NCBI GenBank assembly: GCA_964396245.1
Contig: CAYNEO010000002.1
Span: 62,001-126,000, forward strand
DNA: 64,000 nucleotides
From: CAYNEO01 sp964396245
GTDB lineage: Bacteria > Zixibacteria > MSB-5A5 > GN15 > FEB-12
Reading direction: 5' to 3'
Shown: piece after piece, positions 17,299-26,586 of the stretch
Layout of the letters: each line of letters opens with the position of its first letter
Numbering within the stretch: position 1 is the first letter of the stretch
The notes under the pieces: model-generated
Databases searched by the model: none
What the model saw: only the letters and a program-made list of their open reading frames with translations
What the model was told of the DNA's origin: nothing
Program-made: the position numbers and the translations under genes

Positions 17299-18616
17299 GT
17301 GTTACCTGCCGGGAGTGAGGAACCTTGCGAAAGATGATCAATCCGATCAACAGCATAATAATCAGCGAAATAACGCCCATTTTATACGGGAGTCTCGTTG
17401 CACTAACAACTTCGAGATTGAAAAGTTCGGTCATGTAGCGGCCAAGAACTCGTTCGGGACGAAACAGGTATACGACGGTTGTCCAGACGAGCGGCCCGAC
17501 CACGGCGGCGGCCCTTCCGGACAGGGCGAAAAGTCCGAAGAATTTCCCGAGCTCTTCACGGGGCACCATCTCGGCGAGCATCGGCCGGGAAGTGGCCCAG
17601 AGTCCTCCCAGGAGCACGCCGACCACTGAACCGAGTATCCAGATGACCACCATGTTACTCGCGACGACGAACAGGGCCAGGGCAATGACCCACCCGATCA
17701 TTATCCATGCGAGCAGATGTTTGAGCGATCGATACTCGGCGACTTTTCCGAGGATCAGCGAGCCGAAAACGGCTGAAACAGTGGAAATGATCAAGAACAG
17801 GGTAATTTGCGAGTCATCCAATCCGATGACAATCGAGCTGTACAGGCCGATATTGAGAATCACCGTGGTGACGGTGTCTTCGAAAAAATAGTCGGCGATA
17901 AGAAACCGCAGGACACCGGGGTACTTTCGCGTCTGTCGGACAGCTTGCCAGACTTCCCGGTATGAGTTCAGGAAATTGATCTTGCGCGGGATATGTATTC
18001 CGCTTTCGCGCACCCAGGCGAAGAGCGGCAGTGCGAAGAGCATGAAAAGAATAGCTGTGGGCAGAAAAGCACCCACTTTCCCTTCGGCATGAATAAAGGG
18101 AATATTCAGGGAAAACAGCTCACCGGTCACAAACGGCAGGACCAGTATCATTCCCGCGACAGAGCCGACGTAACCGAACGAAACACCGATGCCTGAGACA
18201 AAACGCGCCTGCCTGCCGTCGGCAACCGAATAGAGTAACGCGTTATAAAACGGCTGGGCCGCTTCATAGGAGAAATTCGCGATGACAAACAGCACGATAG
18301 TAATCCAGATCAAAGCCGGCGGAACGTAGGCCATCAGGCCCACGGCCATACAACAGGTCAACGTGAACAGGAAAACGAATATCTTCTTTTTGGTCGAGTG
18401 GTCGGAGAGCGCGCCCAGGGCAGGCAGCACGATAGCGGCGCAGAGCATGGAGGCTGAAAACGGAATATCGAAATAGCGATCATCGAACCCGAGATCCTGA
18501 ACAATATACCGCTTCAGATAGAGCGAAACGATATTCATCGAGTAGATGGTGTTGGCAAAGTCGTACAATGACCAACCGAGGACATCACACCGCACCACCG
18601 ACTCGCGATTGCGCAT
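17291..18616 (-). CDS. MFS transporter, UMF1/Atg22-like
   Basis: Major-facilitator membrane protein with about 12 helices over 441 residues. The N-terminus 'VLGWSLYDFANTIYSMNI' is the characteristic start of the UMF1 family, related to the yeast vacuolar amino-acid exporter Atg22. 'SDHSTKKKIFVF' is the cytoplasmic loop between helices 2 and 3. The bacterial substrate is not established. The gene starts 2 bases after the HD-protein stop and overlaps the PHP gene, so it shares their transcript. Confidence 0.88.
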   Translation of the reverse strand: MRNRESVVRCDVLGWSLYDFANTIYSMNIVSLYLKRYIVQDLGFDDRYFDIPFSASMLCAAIVLPALGALSDHSTKKKIFVFLFTLTCCMAVGLMAYVPPALIWITIVLFVIANFSYEAAQPFYNALLYSVADGRQARFVSGIGVSFGYVGSVAGMILVLPFVTGELFSLNIPFIHAEGKVGAFLPTAILFMLFALPLFAWVRESGIHIPRKINFLNSYREVWQAVRQTRKYPGVLRFLIADYFFEDTVTTVILNIGLYSSIVIGLDDSQITLFLIISTVSAVFGSLILGKVAEYRSLKHLLAWIMIGWVIALALFVVASNMVVIWILGSVVGVLLGGLWATSRPMLAEMVPREELGKFFGLFALSGRAAAVVGPLVWTTVVYLFRPERVLGRYMTELFNLEVVSATRLPYKMGVISLIIMLLIGLIIFRKVPHSRQVTHG

Positions 18617-18618
18617 AT

Positions 18619-19176
18619 TTATAGCCCGAGTTCGTCAGTGATAGTCATCATCCCGGCATGAACCAGCCTCAGGAATTCAGGCAGTTCGAGACCAAGGCGA
18701 CTGCAGGCAGCCATATTCTCGCGCGAGGCGCCGGCGGCAAAGCGCTTCTCTTTGAATCGGCGAAGCATAAAATCGACGTCGACCGACGCTAATTTCTTGT
18801 CCGGATGCATCAGGGCGCAAGCAACAACAAAGCCGGTGGCGGGGTCAACAGAATATAAGGCCCAATCGAGTTTTGTCTCGCACGGGATATGTCCGGGGTG
18901 GGCATGTATGGCATGGATCATTTCATCCGGCAGATTGTACTCGGCAAGCCACTCGGAAGTAACATAGGTGTGACGTTTTTCGTCGTCTTTTGTCTCGTTG
19001 TAATCGAGGTCGTGTAACAGCCCGGTCAATCCCCAGAATTCCACGTCCTCGCCGAGATGCTCGGCGACCTTTCGCATACCGGCTTCGACAGCAAGGATAT
19101 GTTTGAGGAGATTGTTGACGCCGATTTTTTCGACAACGAGATCATAGGCCTGTTGGCGCGTCATTGGTAATTGCAT
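18619..19176 (-). CDS. HD-domain protein (HDIG-type phosphohydrolase)
   Basis: A 185-residue HD-superfamily protein. The metal-binding pair is in 'GLLHDLDYNETKDD', with a downstream histidine in 'HAIHAHPGH'. The family hydrolyses phosphate esters or nucleotides; the substrate is unknown. It appears to be the first gene of the four-gene operon (HD, UMF1, PHP, Janus-like). The 103 bases upstream have no other gene and should hold the promoter, though I see no strong -35/-10 pair. Confidence 0.8.
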   Translation of the reverse strand: MQLPMTRQQAYDLVVEKIGVNNLLKHILAVEAGMRKVAEHLGEDVEFWGLTGLLHDLDYNETKDDEKRHTYVTSEWLAEYNLPDEMIHAIHAHPGHIPCETKLDWALYSVDPATGFVVACALMHPDKKLASVDVDFMLRRFKEKRFAAGASRENMAACSRLGLELPEFLRLVHAGMMTITDELGL

Positions 19177-19279
19177 AATGACGAAATAAAGGTCCCTGTG
19201 CGGGGAGTGTCAAGGGGAGTTCTTTTGACCCATCAAAGGATGCGATCCGCTATTTCGGGGAGAGAAGCAAACCGCGCGT

Positions 19280-21292
19280 TTAATTGAGGAAGTCCCAACT
19301 GAAACCGAAGAAGTTGTAGCGACCGGGCTGAAGGAAGTAATCGCGCTCCTGGTACTGAGTCGAGAAGACGTTCTGGATCACCCAGTGAAATCGGAAACTT
19401 CGCATTTTGAAGGAGAGCGTGGCATTCACAATCGGCTTATTGCCGAGATCTTTCTCGACATACCCGTCGTACGGTCCAACATAGACGAGCTCGCCATATG
19501 CGAAAAAGTGAATGAGACGTTGCTTCCAGTAGATATGCAGTTCGAGGCCGGAGAATAGCTGGTAATCGGGGCTGTAGGCTTTATCAGCGAAAGTCGTGTA
19601 ATCGATGTAGTGATACGCGCCGCCGGCCTTGAAATGCAAAATGTCGGCGATTTTCACTTTCTTGGTAAGGGCCGTATTCAGGAAGTTTATGGATCCGTTC
19701 TCCGGCGAGAAAAGCGTGAAAGCCGAGGTCCCGTTTGACGCGAGCCGATGATGCCAGTCAATACCGTCCTTAATTCGCCCGCCGGTGACAGAGAGACTGA
19801 GGCTGTTTTCGACTGAGCCAATCTGAATATCGGCGTTCGCCACGAGTTGTTTCTCACTCAAAAGGTCCGGGTTGCCTTCGTCGGCATAACCGAGCGAGGA
19901 TGTTCCGTACAGCGCCACAGTCTGAAAGCGCAAGTGCAGTTCGTGAAGAGTCGGCGCGCGCTCGGCATAGCCAAGAGAGAACATCGCCGAGAACCGGTCA
20001 GATTCAGTGAAGAGCATACCGGCGAGACGCGGAAGGAATCCGAATTCCTCGACAAATTGACCGCCGGCCGTAAGAGCATATCTCCATCCTGCGGACAGTG
20101 ATGACAGGTTGAAATTGACGTCGGAGCTCAGTCGCGTAAACTTGCGGTATGCGTCGTCGTATTTGAGGTAGTTCCCGGTCAACTCCGCCTTGATGACTTT
20201 CGATCCGGAGAACCAGGTTCGAGAGACGTGCCCCCCATCGCCGGTGTAGTTAAAATTCCCGTAGTAGAAGCGCATCAGGCGTGAGGCTTGCCTGAGATGG
20301 GAGAAGCCTAATTCGTACCCGGCCGTTCTCTGCTCGTTGTTGTAAACCAGCGAGATGTCGGCGCTTCGGTCAATGCGGCTTCGTTGAACCGCCTGTCCCC
20401 CGGCATCCGGGCGCACAGCCAGATATCCTTCGCGATCATAGAGGCGACCGTTAGCTTTTACGGCAACTGAGCGGCTCAATGGCCAGAAGACATCGGCATA
20501 ATAGTGATAGGCATCATCGTTGCGGTACAAAAACGGGCCATCCGCCAGCCGGTATCCGAGTGACAGGTTCATTTCCCGGCCGCTGACAAACTCCTTCTGG
20601 TAGCGGGCGCGGGCATATGAATATCCGAAGGAGCCCTTGTCGACGAGAAGGGCGCTTTGGGGTGCGAATGACTCGGGTTTCTCGGGCAGGGTGATCATGG
20701 AAGCCACCACCTGGTTGCCGCCAAAGACCGCCCCGGCCGGACCCGGCAGGATATAGATGTTGTGATCGAGTGCGGTCGGGAAATCGTTAAAATCAAGCAA
20801 CCCGTCCGGCTCGATAATATGTTCGAACGGATGTACCGAATGGGAGCCGATAAGGACGTTCATCCGGTCCCCTGACAGGGCAAAAGGCTGAACGGTCGTG
20901 CGCATGGGAGTCGATTGGTAGTTCAAAACGAAAAATGATGGATCCGAGCGGAAATAACCACCGGCATCTTTGTAGGATGATCGCTCTACCTGGTCGTGGT
21001 AATTGAACCTGCGAGACGTGAAATGGGCCGTCAGGGAATCGAAGTAGGAAATAAACGGTTTAGGTGCGAGCAGAGTATCCTGAATTTTCTGGCGGCGCTT
21101 CTGAAAATCCTCAAGTGCTTTCTCTGCTTCGGAAAGGGTATCAGCCGCGCTCGTATCCGCCAGGCCGCACGTATCGCACGGCGCAATAATGACGGACTTC
21201 AAGGTATCCACCCGGGTCGTGTCGGACTCCTGCGCCGAAACCGACATCGAGAAAAAGAAAACGAAGGCCGCGCTTATCAGGTACTTTCCCAT
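19280..21292 (-). CDS. TonB-dependent-receptor-like outer membrane protein
   Basis: Secreted beta-barrel protein of 670 residues. I chose the ATG giving 'MGKYLISAAFVFFFSMSVSA', a clean signal peptide; the longer upstream frame lies inside the ECF gene and lacks signal character. A mature N-terminal segment contains a CDTCG pair and a Lys/Gln-rich helix. A reduced plug-like region follows ('LPGPAGAVFGGNQVVASMI', compare the 'RGPxSxLYG' of plugs), then many alternating aromatic strands. No clear TonB box is visible. Its start overlaps the S-component gene by 16 bases, which suggests uptake of the same solute. Confidence 0.72.
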   Translation of the reverse strand: MGKYLISAAFVFFFSMSVSAQESDTTRVDTLKSVIIAPCDTCGLADTSAADTLSEAEKALEDFQKRRQKIQDTLLAPKPFISYFDSLTAHFTSRRFNYHDQVERSSYKDAGGYFRSDPSFFVLNYQSTPMRTTVQPFALSGDRMNVLIGSHSVHPFEHIIEPDGLLDFNDFPTALDHNIYILPGPAGAVFGGNQVVASMITLPEKPESFAPQSALLVDKGSFGYSYARARYQKEFVSGREMNLSLGYRLADGPFLYRNDDAYHYYADVFWPLSRSVAVKANGRLYDREGYLAVRPDAGGQAVQRSRIDRSADISLVYNNEQRTAGYELGFSHLRQASRLMRFYYGNFNYTGDGGHVSRTWFSGSKVIKAELTGNYLKYDDAYRKFTRLSSDVNFNLSSLSAGWRYALTAGGQFVEEFGFLPRLAGMLFTESDRFSAMFSLGYAERAPTLHELHLRFQTVALYGTSSLGYADEGNPDLLSEKQLVANADIQIGSVENSLSLSVTGGRIKDGIDWHHRLASNGTSAFTLFSPENGSINFLNTALTKKVKIADILHFKAGGAYHYIDYTTFADKAYSPDYQLFSGLELHIYWKQRLIHFFAYGELVYVGPYDGYVEKDLGNKPIVNATLSFKMRSFRFHWVIQNVFSTQYQERDYFLQPGRYNFFGFSWDFLN

Positions 21293-21816
21293 AAAACTTT
21301 TCTTTCCCTGACATATAAATGCCTCGTGACGCCGAACAGCAACGGGAAAATGACCATGTTGGAAACCAGTGAAATCAGCGACCAGATGGCGCTGGAAACG
21401 AACCGAGGCCAGAATGGCTGAATAAGCCAGGCATCGACGAAATTGACCGGAATATAGAACAGAACGGTGCACAAGACGGCAGCGGCCACGAGAAAGCTGT
21501 ACAGCTTACCGCTGGTCGTATGTTCCCAGTTGATTCGCTGGAATGCTGCGCCCACCAAGCCGCTCAAAGCCGCGCCGACCATCTGCGCGGCCATGACGTA
21601 CGGATGAGCCGGGCCATACGGATTGAACGCACTCCAGAGGCCCATGCCGACGAGTCCGACCGCGACACCCGGGGACGATCCCCACAGGAAGCCGGCCGAG
21701 AATACGATGAAGAAAATCAGGTTGACATTCAGCAGGTATATCGTCGCCCATGACAGTACATAGACCAACGCCGAAAAAAGCGCGATCCTGGCGACGAGCT
21801 TTGTACCGAGGGTCAT
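21277..21816 (-). CDS. ECF transporter substrate-binding (S) component
   Basis: Small integral membrane protein (179 residues, about six helices) of the energy-coupling-factor S-component type, which captures vitamins or metals in the inner membrane. 'SAGFLWGSSPGVAVGLVGM' and 'WSAFNPYGPAHPYVMAAQM' are typical of this class. No EcfA or EcfT genes are nearby, so it would share a housekeeping module. The overlap with the outer-membrane receptor gene suggests a two-membrane uptake route, perhaps for a large vitamin. The substrate is not determined. Confidence 0.75.
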   Translation of the reverse strand: MTLGTKLVARIALFSALVYVLSWATIYLLNVNLIFFIVFSAGFLWGSSPGVAVGLVGMGLWSAFNPYGPAHPYVMAAQMVGAALSGLVGAAFQRINWEHTTSGKLYSFLVAAAVLCTVLFYIPVNFVDAWLIQPFWPRFVSSAIWSLISLVSNMVIFPLLFGVTRHLYVRERKVLWEST

Positions 21817-24083
21817 CGGATAACGGCGACCTTCACTTTGTCTTCGGCTAACAGCGACTTCTTCTTGTAATCCGAATACAGACGGGCATAGCAGAGATAT
21901 ACGCCCGAGACGATTTCTTTACCATGCTCGTTGGTGAAATCCCACTCATCTTCGTACCAAACGACCCGGTTACCGGTGTTGGGATCAACCTCGTCATAGA
22001 CCGTGGGGGTGACGTCGATCGTCCGCACGCGTTCACCGGCGACCGTAAAGATGTCTATCACGAAGTACGGTTCCTGATATATGTCAAGGCCCACCGAATC
22101 GGTCGCCATCTGAAAGCGGAATTTCAGGTTGTCTCCGCCGAGTTCATCGAGTACGGCAGGATTAGGATACGGCAACAGCATCGCCACCGGCAGGCCGACT
22201 CTCGAGCTGTCCAGATTTCCGATCTCATTGACAATATAGCCCAGGTCTATCGTGGTTCTGAGATTGTAGAAGCTCGCTTCCTGAGAGGCCGGCGAGAAGA
22301 TGAGGGTAATGGAACGGAAACGGTTGACCCGGTACGTGGACAGGTCGACAGCCGAATACAGCGACTGCGGCAATGACGGAATCATATATGACTCAACGAG
22401 GAATGAATCCGGGATGGCATCGAGCTGGTAAATAACGCTCACGCCCCAGGGATAGGTGGCCGTAACGTTCGTGTGGGTGGCATCGAACACCCGAAGGCCT
22501 TCGTATGGACACTCCACGGTAAAAAGTGAATCCCAGACATCGTATGGATTGCCAGGGTTCAACAGGGTATCGGTGACTTCGGTGGCGCGTGATGAGTCTC
22601 CGCAGATTGTACTGCGGCGTATGCTGGGCTCGCAGTACCAGAAACGGTCCTCCTGTACGACACGGGTATCCTCGAGCCGGATATACGCTGCCGCATTGTG
22701 CTCCGGCGCATCCGGGTTGGTGTTCGGTTGGGCCGCGAAAGGATAATTCCGCCTGACTGCCATGGCTGAATCCGGGATTGGCGGGTAATTGACTCTTTCC
22801 GAAAAGCCGATACCGTTCGGTGAATAGAGAGCCCGCGGGCCGGTAAAATAGTTCCACACCGCAAATTCCGCAAACGCGGATCCAAAAGACATGGTACCGC
22901 CGCTGGCGGAGTCGATAGCCCGCTGCGCGGAAGTCAAGAACTGACCGCCGACCGATTCGGCGCTGTATTCCCATATAGCGCGGACGATAGCCGGACCGAA
23001 TTTCTCGGACAGGTAAATCGGGAAGACGACGGAGGCATACGGATGCAAGTCCAGAACCTCCATGAACTGCTGGATAGACGTCCGCGGGACATCATAGAAA
23101 AACGGCAGGTAGGAATAGTAATCGTTGATGTTGTCGTATGCGTATTCTTCCATCCACGTCGCCGACATTTCCAGCCAGTACATGTTCCCGTAGCTCTCGG
23201 TATAGTCCATGCCGAACTGGATGGCGTGGAAAAACTCGTGGGCCACAGTAACACGAACGGCATCGAGCGGCCTGTCCCGGTATTCGCGAATACTCTGATA
23301 ATCGTTATCGAGTTCGAGAAATGCCGGGACAACCTGGTAATTGGTAGCAGGATCGGGCCGGCAGTCGTATTCCGGAAATGTCTGGCCAAAGATATTGGCG
23401 CTGAGGTTACGGACATAGATGTCATACTTGGCATCTTCCCCGTCCGTGCATTGCGAATCCGGCGCCGGGGCGGGGAAACCGAGACCATTAATGACCTTAT
23501 TGTATACCGAATCAGCTATCAGCGCCATACTCTCGATATAGTTTGGCACACCGTCACCATCCGAGTCGACGCTCGACTGGTAGACCGAATCCGTGCCGGT
23601 CTTCGAATAGTGGATCCGGAAGTGCCCCTCGGGGCTGTCATAGAACAGGGGCAAATCGGGTCGGACAATATCCTGCACGCCGAGCGACAGTAACAAGTCT
23701 TTGTCGAGCTTGTCGCGGTTATTGAGAAACTGCAGGATTGCCGGGGTTCCGCTCTTGATCGGCAGTGAGTCGTCGGCCGGCGCCGTCTCGCCAAGAGCCT
23801 CGGGTCTCTTGCCCGCCTGCCCGGTGACATAGAGGTAATTATTGATAATACGAATCTGTTCTTCCCGGGTGAGTTCTCTGGCGGCAGTGCTCTGACCCGG
23901 CCGCTCGGCCCTGGATTGCGGCAGAGAGTCGGGAACGTATGCACTGACGGATGTCTGATCAAATGATGTGGAGACGCCGGAGTTTGCTGTGATTTGTTGC
24001 TGCGACGCCGCCGACGCATGCCCGGCGAAGCCGACGCTTCCGATCAGGAATATGGCTACGATGAAGATATTCAGTGGTCTCAA
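21813..24083 (-). CDS. Secreted putative metalloprotease with C-terminal FlgD/T9SS-like domain
   Basis: A 756-residue exported protein with signal peptide 'MRPLNIFIVAIFLIGSVGFA'. The mature part contains 'DSDGDGVPNYIESMA', a calcium-binding-like loop, and a zinc motif 'VAHEFFHAIQFGMD' (HExxH, near bases 23220-23250). 'WMEEYAYD' follows with a candidate third ligand Glu. This layout matches the MXAN_6640-type putative metalloproteases. The C-terminus has 'LPYPNPAV' and a domain ending '...IVSGVYLCYARL', like the FlgD-Ig or type IX sorting domain. It overlaps both neighbours by 4 bases. Confidence 0.8.
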   Translation of the reverse strand: MRPLNIFIVAIFLIGSVGFAGHASAASQQQITANSGVSTSFDQTSVSAYVPDSLPQSRAERPGQSTAARELTREEQIRIINNYLYVTGQAGKRPEALGETAPADDSLPIKSGTPAILQFLNNRDKLDKDLLLSLGVQDIVRPDLPLFYDSPEGHFRIHYSKTGTDSVYQSSVDSDGDGVPNYIESMALIADSVYNKVINGLGFPAPAPDSQCTDGEDAKYDIYVRNLSANIFGQTFPEYDCRPDPATNYQVVPAFLELDNDYQSIREYRDRPLDAVRVTVAHEFFHAIQFGMDYTESYGNMYWLEMSATWMEEYAYDNINDYYSYLPFFYDVPRTSIQQFMEVLDLHPYASVVFPIYLSEKFGPAIVRAIWEYSAESVGGQFLTSAQRAIDSASGGTMSFGSAFAEFAVWNYFTGPRALYSPNGIGFSERVNYPPIPDSAMAVRRNYPFAAQPNTNPDAPEHNAAAYIRLEDTRVVQEDRFWYCEPSIRRSTICGDSSRATEVTDTLLNPGNPYDVWDSLFTVECPYEGLRVFDATHTNVTATYPWGVSVIYQLDAIPDSFLVESYMIPSLPQSLYSAVDLSTYRVNRFRSITLIFSPASQEASFYNLRTTIDLGYIVNEIGNLDSSRVGLPVAMLLPYPNPAVLDELGGDNLKFRFQMATDSVGLDIYQEPYFVIDIFTVAGERVRTIDVTPTVYDEVDPNTGNRVVWYEDEWDFTNEHGKEIVSGVYLCYARLYSDYKKKSLLAEDKVKVAVIR

Positions 24084-24916
24084 TGTTCGCCTCGTATTTT
24101 CGCTGCTCGTTCTTTCAAGCGGAAGAGATAATCAACCGGGACGGGCTGAGAACCGATGGACTCGGTTCTGCCGCCACGCCCGTGATAATCGGAGCCGCCC
24201 GACAGGACAAGTTTGTACCGTTTTGCCAATCGTTTTATATGACGAATGTCGTTATCTGCCGTTGTATAGTGATACACCTCAATACCGTCCAGGCCGAAAT
24301 CGACCAGTTGTTCGAGATACCGGATCATGTTGTCGAGAAGCGGATGGGCCATTACGGCCACACCACCCGCATTGTGAATCAGCTTGATCGCTTCCTCGGG
24401 GGTCATCTTGGCCTTTGGAACGTACGCGGGGCCGTCCTTGCCGATATACTTCTGAAAGGCCTCGTTGTAGCTCGCGGTCAGCTTCAGCCGATGCAGCGCT
24501 TCGGCGATGTGTGGCCGTCCTACGACCGAGTTGCCGGCGCTCTCCAGAACGGCGTCGTATGGTAATTCGAGGCCCAACTTGCCGAGCTTTTCGGTTATCA
24601 GACGACCGCGACGGTCCCTTTCCTTCTGGAAAGTAGTGAGCGACGTATTGAACGTTTCATCATCGGGATCAAACAGGTAGGCCAGCAAATGCAAATCTGA
24701 GCCTTCGATAAGCACGGAGAGTTCAACACCGACAATAAGTTCCGGATCCTCCGGCGAGAGGAGTTCCCCGACCGCATGATAACCATCGAGCGTATCGTGA
24801 TCCGTGATGGAGAAAGCGGCAAGTTCGCGCTCGCGGACCATATCCAGCACTTCAGACGGGCTGCTCAGTCCGTCTGAGACCGATGTATGTATGTGCAAGT
24901 CGATAATCGGACTCAT
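24080..24916 (-). CDS. PHP-domain phosphoesterase, YciV/RNase AM-like
   Basis: A 278-residue PHP enzyme with all metal motifs: 'IDLHIHTSVSDG' (5-16), 'ITDHDTLDGY' (37-46), 'GVELSV', 'VMAHPLLDN' and 'SGGSDYHG'. Architecture and length match the YciV (Rnm) group, which removes nucleotides or phosphate from 3',5'-bisphosphates and short RNA ends. It starts 3 bases after ftcD and overlaps the protease gene. It differs from the other PHP gene in this window, which has an extra C-terminal domain. Confidence 0.86.
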   Translation of the reverse strand: MSPIIDLHIHTSVSDGLSSPSEVLDMVRERELAAFSITDHDTLDGYHAVGELLSPEDPELIVGVELSVLIEGSDLHLLAYLFDPDDETFNTSLTTFQKERDRRGRLITEKLGKLGLELPYDAVLESAGNSVVGRPHIAEALHRLKLTASYNEAFQKYIGKDGPAYVPKAKMTPEEAIKLIHNAGGVAVMAHPLLDNMIRYLEQLVDFGLDGIEVYHYTTADNDIRHIKRLAKRYKLVLSGGSDYHGRGGRTESIGSQPVPVDYLFRLKERAAKIRGEH

Positions 24917-24919
24917 TCA

Positions 24920-26428
24920 TCAAAGCTTGGACTCGACCGTCTGTCTGATCTCAGTCGCAAGCTTCTCTCCCTTCTGCCTGATCTCATCCACCTCCCGATT
25001 CATGTTGTCGATGTAGTCCTGATCTTTGAGACTGCCCAGATTGATCCGGACATTATACCCGGCGCCTTCAATTGCGGCCTGCCCCATCAAGCCGGACACA
25101 CCGGCATCGCTGACAGAGTTGACATTTCCCTTCCGGGCGACGACCAGAGCCAGCTCCAGACCTTCGAGCGCCTTTTTCATTACTTTGAGCGGCACCTCGG
25201 CGGCGTGCCTGGTAGCGCCTTCCAGTATCGTGTCCCGGTCGGGTGACTTGAAGGCAGCCATAACAGCGCTGAACGCCGCCTCGTCTTCTTCTATCAGGTG
25301 CTGGAGCTCGTCTCTCAATTTATCAGCTTTGTCGCGCACTTCGGTGAGCTCCTGCTTCACCTCGGCATAGGCCTTCTTGCCGACAGTGAGCCGACAGACC
25401 ATAGCCGTCAATGCCGCCGAGAGAGCGCCCGCAGCGGCCGCCACCGAACCTCCGCCGGGGGCGGGCGATGATGAGGCTACCTCATCGAAAAAGCTGTCGC
25501 CACCGGCGGCCGCCGTTCCGGCTGATCCCACCGAGGTCAATTTCTCTTCAAGAATCTGGTCTTTGCTGAAATGTTCCAGCCGCAGATAAAAATCGGCAAC
25601 ATCGACGATGGCCTGGTTAGGCAGGAGTCCGACCACCTCCGAGGAGGTGACATTAACGCCGTACCGGGCGGCTTCGCTCTTGATGGTTTCAAAAACGCGG
25701 AAGATAGGCGTCTTGGTATAATTGACCAGGTTCATGGAAATCTGCACCTGGTCGCGTTCCTTGATTTCGAATCCGAGCGCCTTGACAAAACGGTAGCCGC
25801 CTTTAAGACTGCGCACGGCGTCAGCGATATTATCGGCTATGGATTTCTTGTTGGTATCGAGATAGACATTGAACGCTACGAGCGGGAACCGCACGCCGAT
25901 AGCCGTCGCGCCCGCCTTGAGGTTCATCTTTGCCGGACCGTAATCCGGTTTGCGGGCAGGATCTGTCTCTATCGTATCGCGAATTCCCTCGTACTCACCC
26001 TTCCGAACGTTGGCGAGATTACGACGCTTGGGAGTCGTACGGGCCTCTTCGTAGAGGTATACCGGTATCTGCAGTTCTTCGCCGACTTTCTGGCCGAGCT
26101 TGTTGGCCAATTCGATAGCGTCCTCGCTGGTTACCTCCGATATGGGGATGAACGGACAGACATCGCAGGCGCCCATGCGCGGATGTTCACCCTCGTGGGT
26201 CTGCATATCGATAAGTTCGGCCGCTTTCCGGTAACCGCGGAAAGCCGCCTCGACAGCCAGCGATGGATGACAGACGAACGTCACAACCGCACGATTGTGG
26301 TCTGCATCCATCTCCTTGTCGAGCAGGGTTACGCCTTCGACCGATGTAATGGCGTCACATATTGCATCAATGACTTCAGGACGACGCCCTTCAGAAAAAT
26401 TCGGAACACATTCTATCAACTTCGCCAT
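24920..26428 (-). CDS. ftcD: Glutamate formimidoyltransferase / formiminotetrahydrofolate cyclodeaminase
   Basis: Bifunctional folate enzyme. It moves the formimino group from formiminoglutamate (histidine breakdown) to tetrahydrofolate and then deaminates it to methenyl-THF. The N-terminal transferase starts 'LIECVPNFSEGRRPEVID' and contains the catalytic-histidine region 'HEGEHPRMGACDVCPF'. The C-terminal cyclodeaminase (from about residue 310) shows 'SSSPAPGGGSVAAAAGALSA'. The length of 502 fits the fused form. No hut genes lie nearby. It is the first gene of the overlapping operon that runs into the protease and receptor. Confidence 0.93.
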   Translation of the reverse strand: MAKLIECVPNFSEGRRPEVIDAICDAITSVEGVTLLDKEMDADHNRAVVTFVCHPSLAVEAAFRGYRKAAELIDMQTHEGEHPRMGACDVCPFIPISEVTSEDAIELANKLGQKVGEELQIPVYLYEEARTTPKRRNLANVRKGEYEGIRDTIETDPARKPDYGPAKMNLKAGATAIGVRFPLVAFNVYLDTNKKSIADNIADAVRSLKGGYRFVKALGFEIKERDQVQISMNLVNYTKTPIFRVFETIKSEAARYGVNVTSSEVVGLLPNQAIVDVADFYLRLEHFSKDQILEEKLTSVGSAGTAAAGGDSFFDEVASSSPAPGGGSVAAAAGALSAALTAMVCRLTVGKKAYAEVKQELTEVRDKADKLRDELQHLIEEDEAAFSAVMAAFKSPDRDTILEGATRHAAEVPLKVMKKALEGLELALVVARKGNVNSVSDAGVSGLMGQAAIEGAGYNVRINLGSLKDQDYIDNMNREVDEIRQKGEKLATEIRQTVESKL

Positions 26429-26586
26429 ACTTCAACTCCATGGGAATCCAATTCTATGAGCACCTATGCCATCATTATCTACAAGTAGTCCAGGTGTCCC
26501 CGCGCACCCGGGAAACGGAGTAACGGGAGAAGTCTCCCGGCCGGATATGTAATTGAGGGAATTCACAATCCGATCCCGCACCGACG

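Noticed and set aside
26429..26586. Hairpin-like GGGAGAAGTCTCCC after the ftcD promoter side
   Set aside because: It has no T-run on either strand and a minimal loop; not enough to call a terminator.
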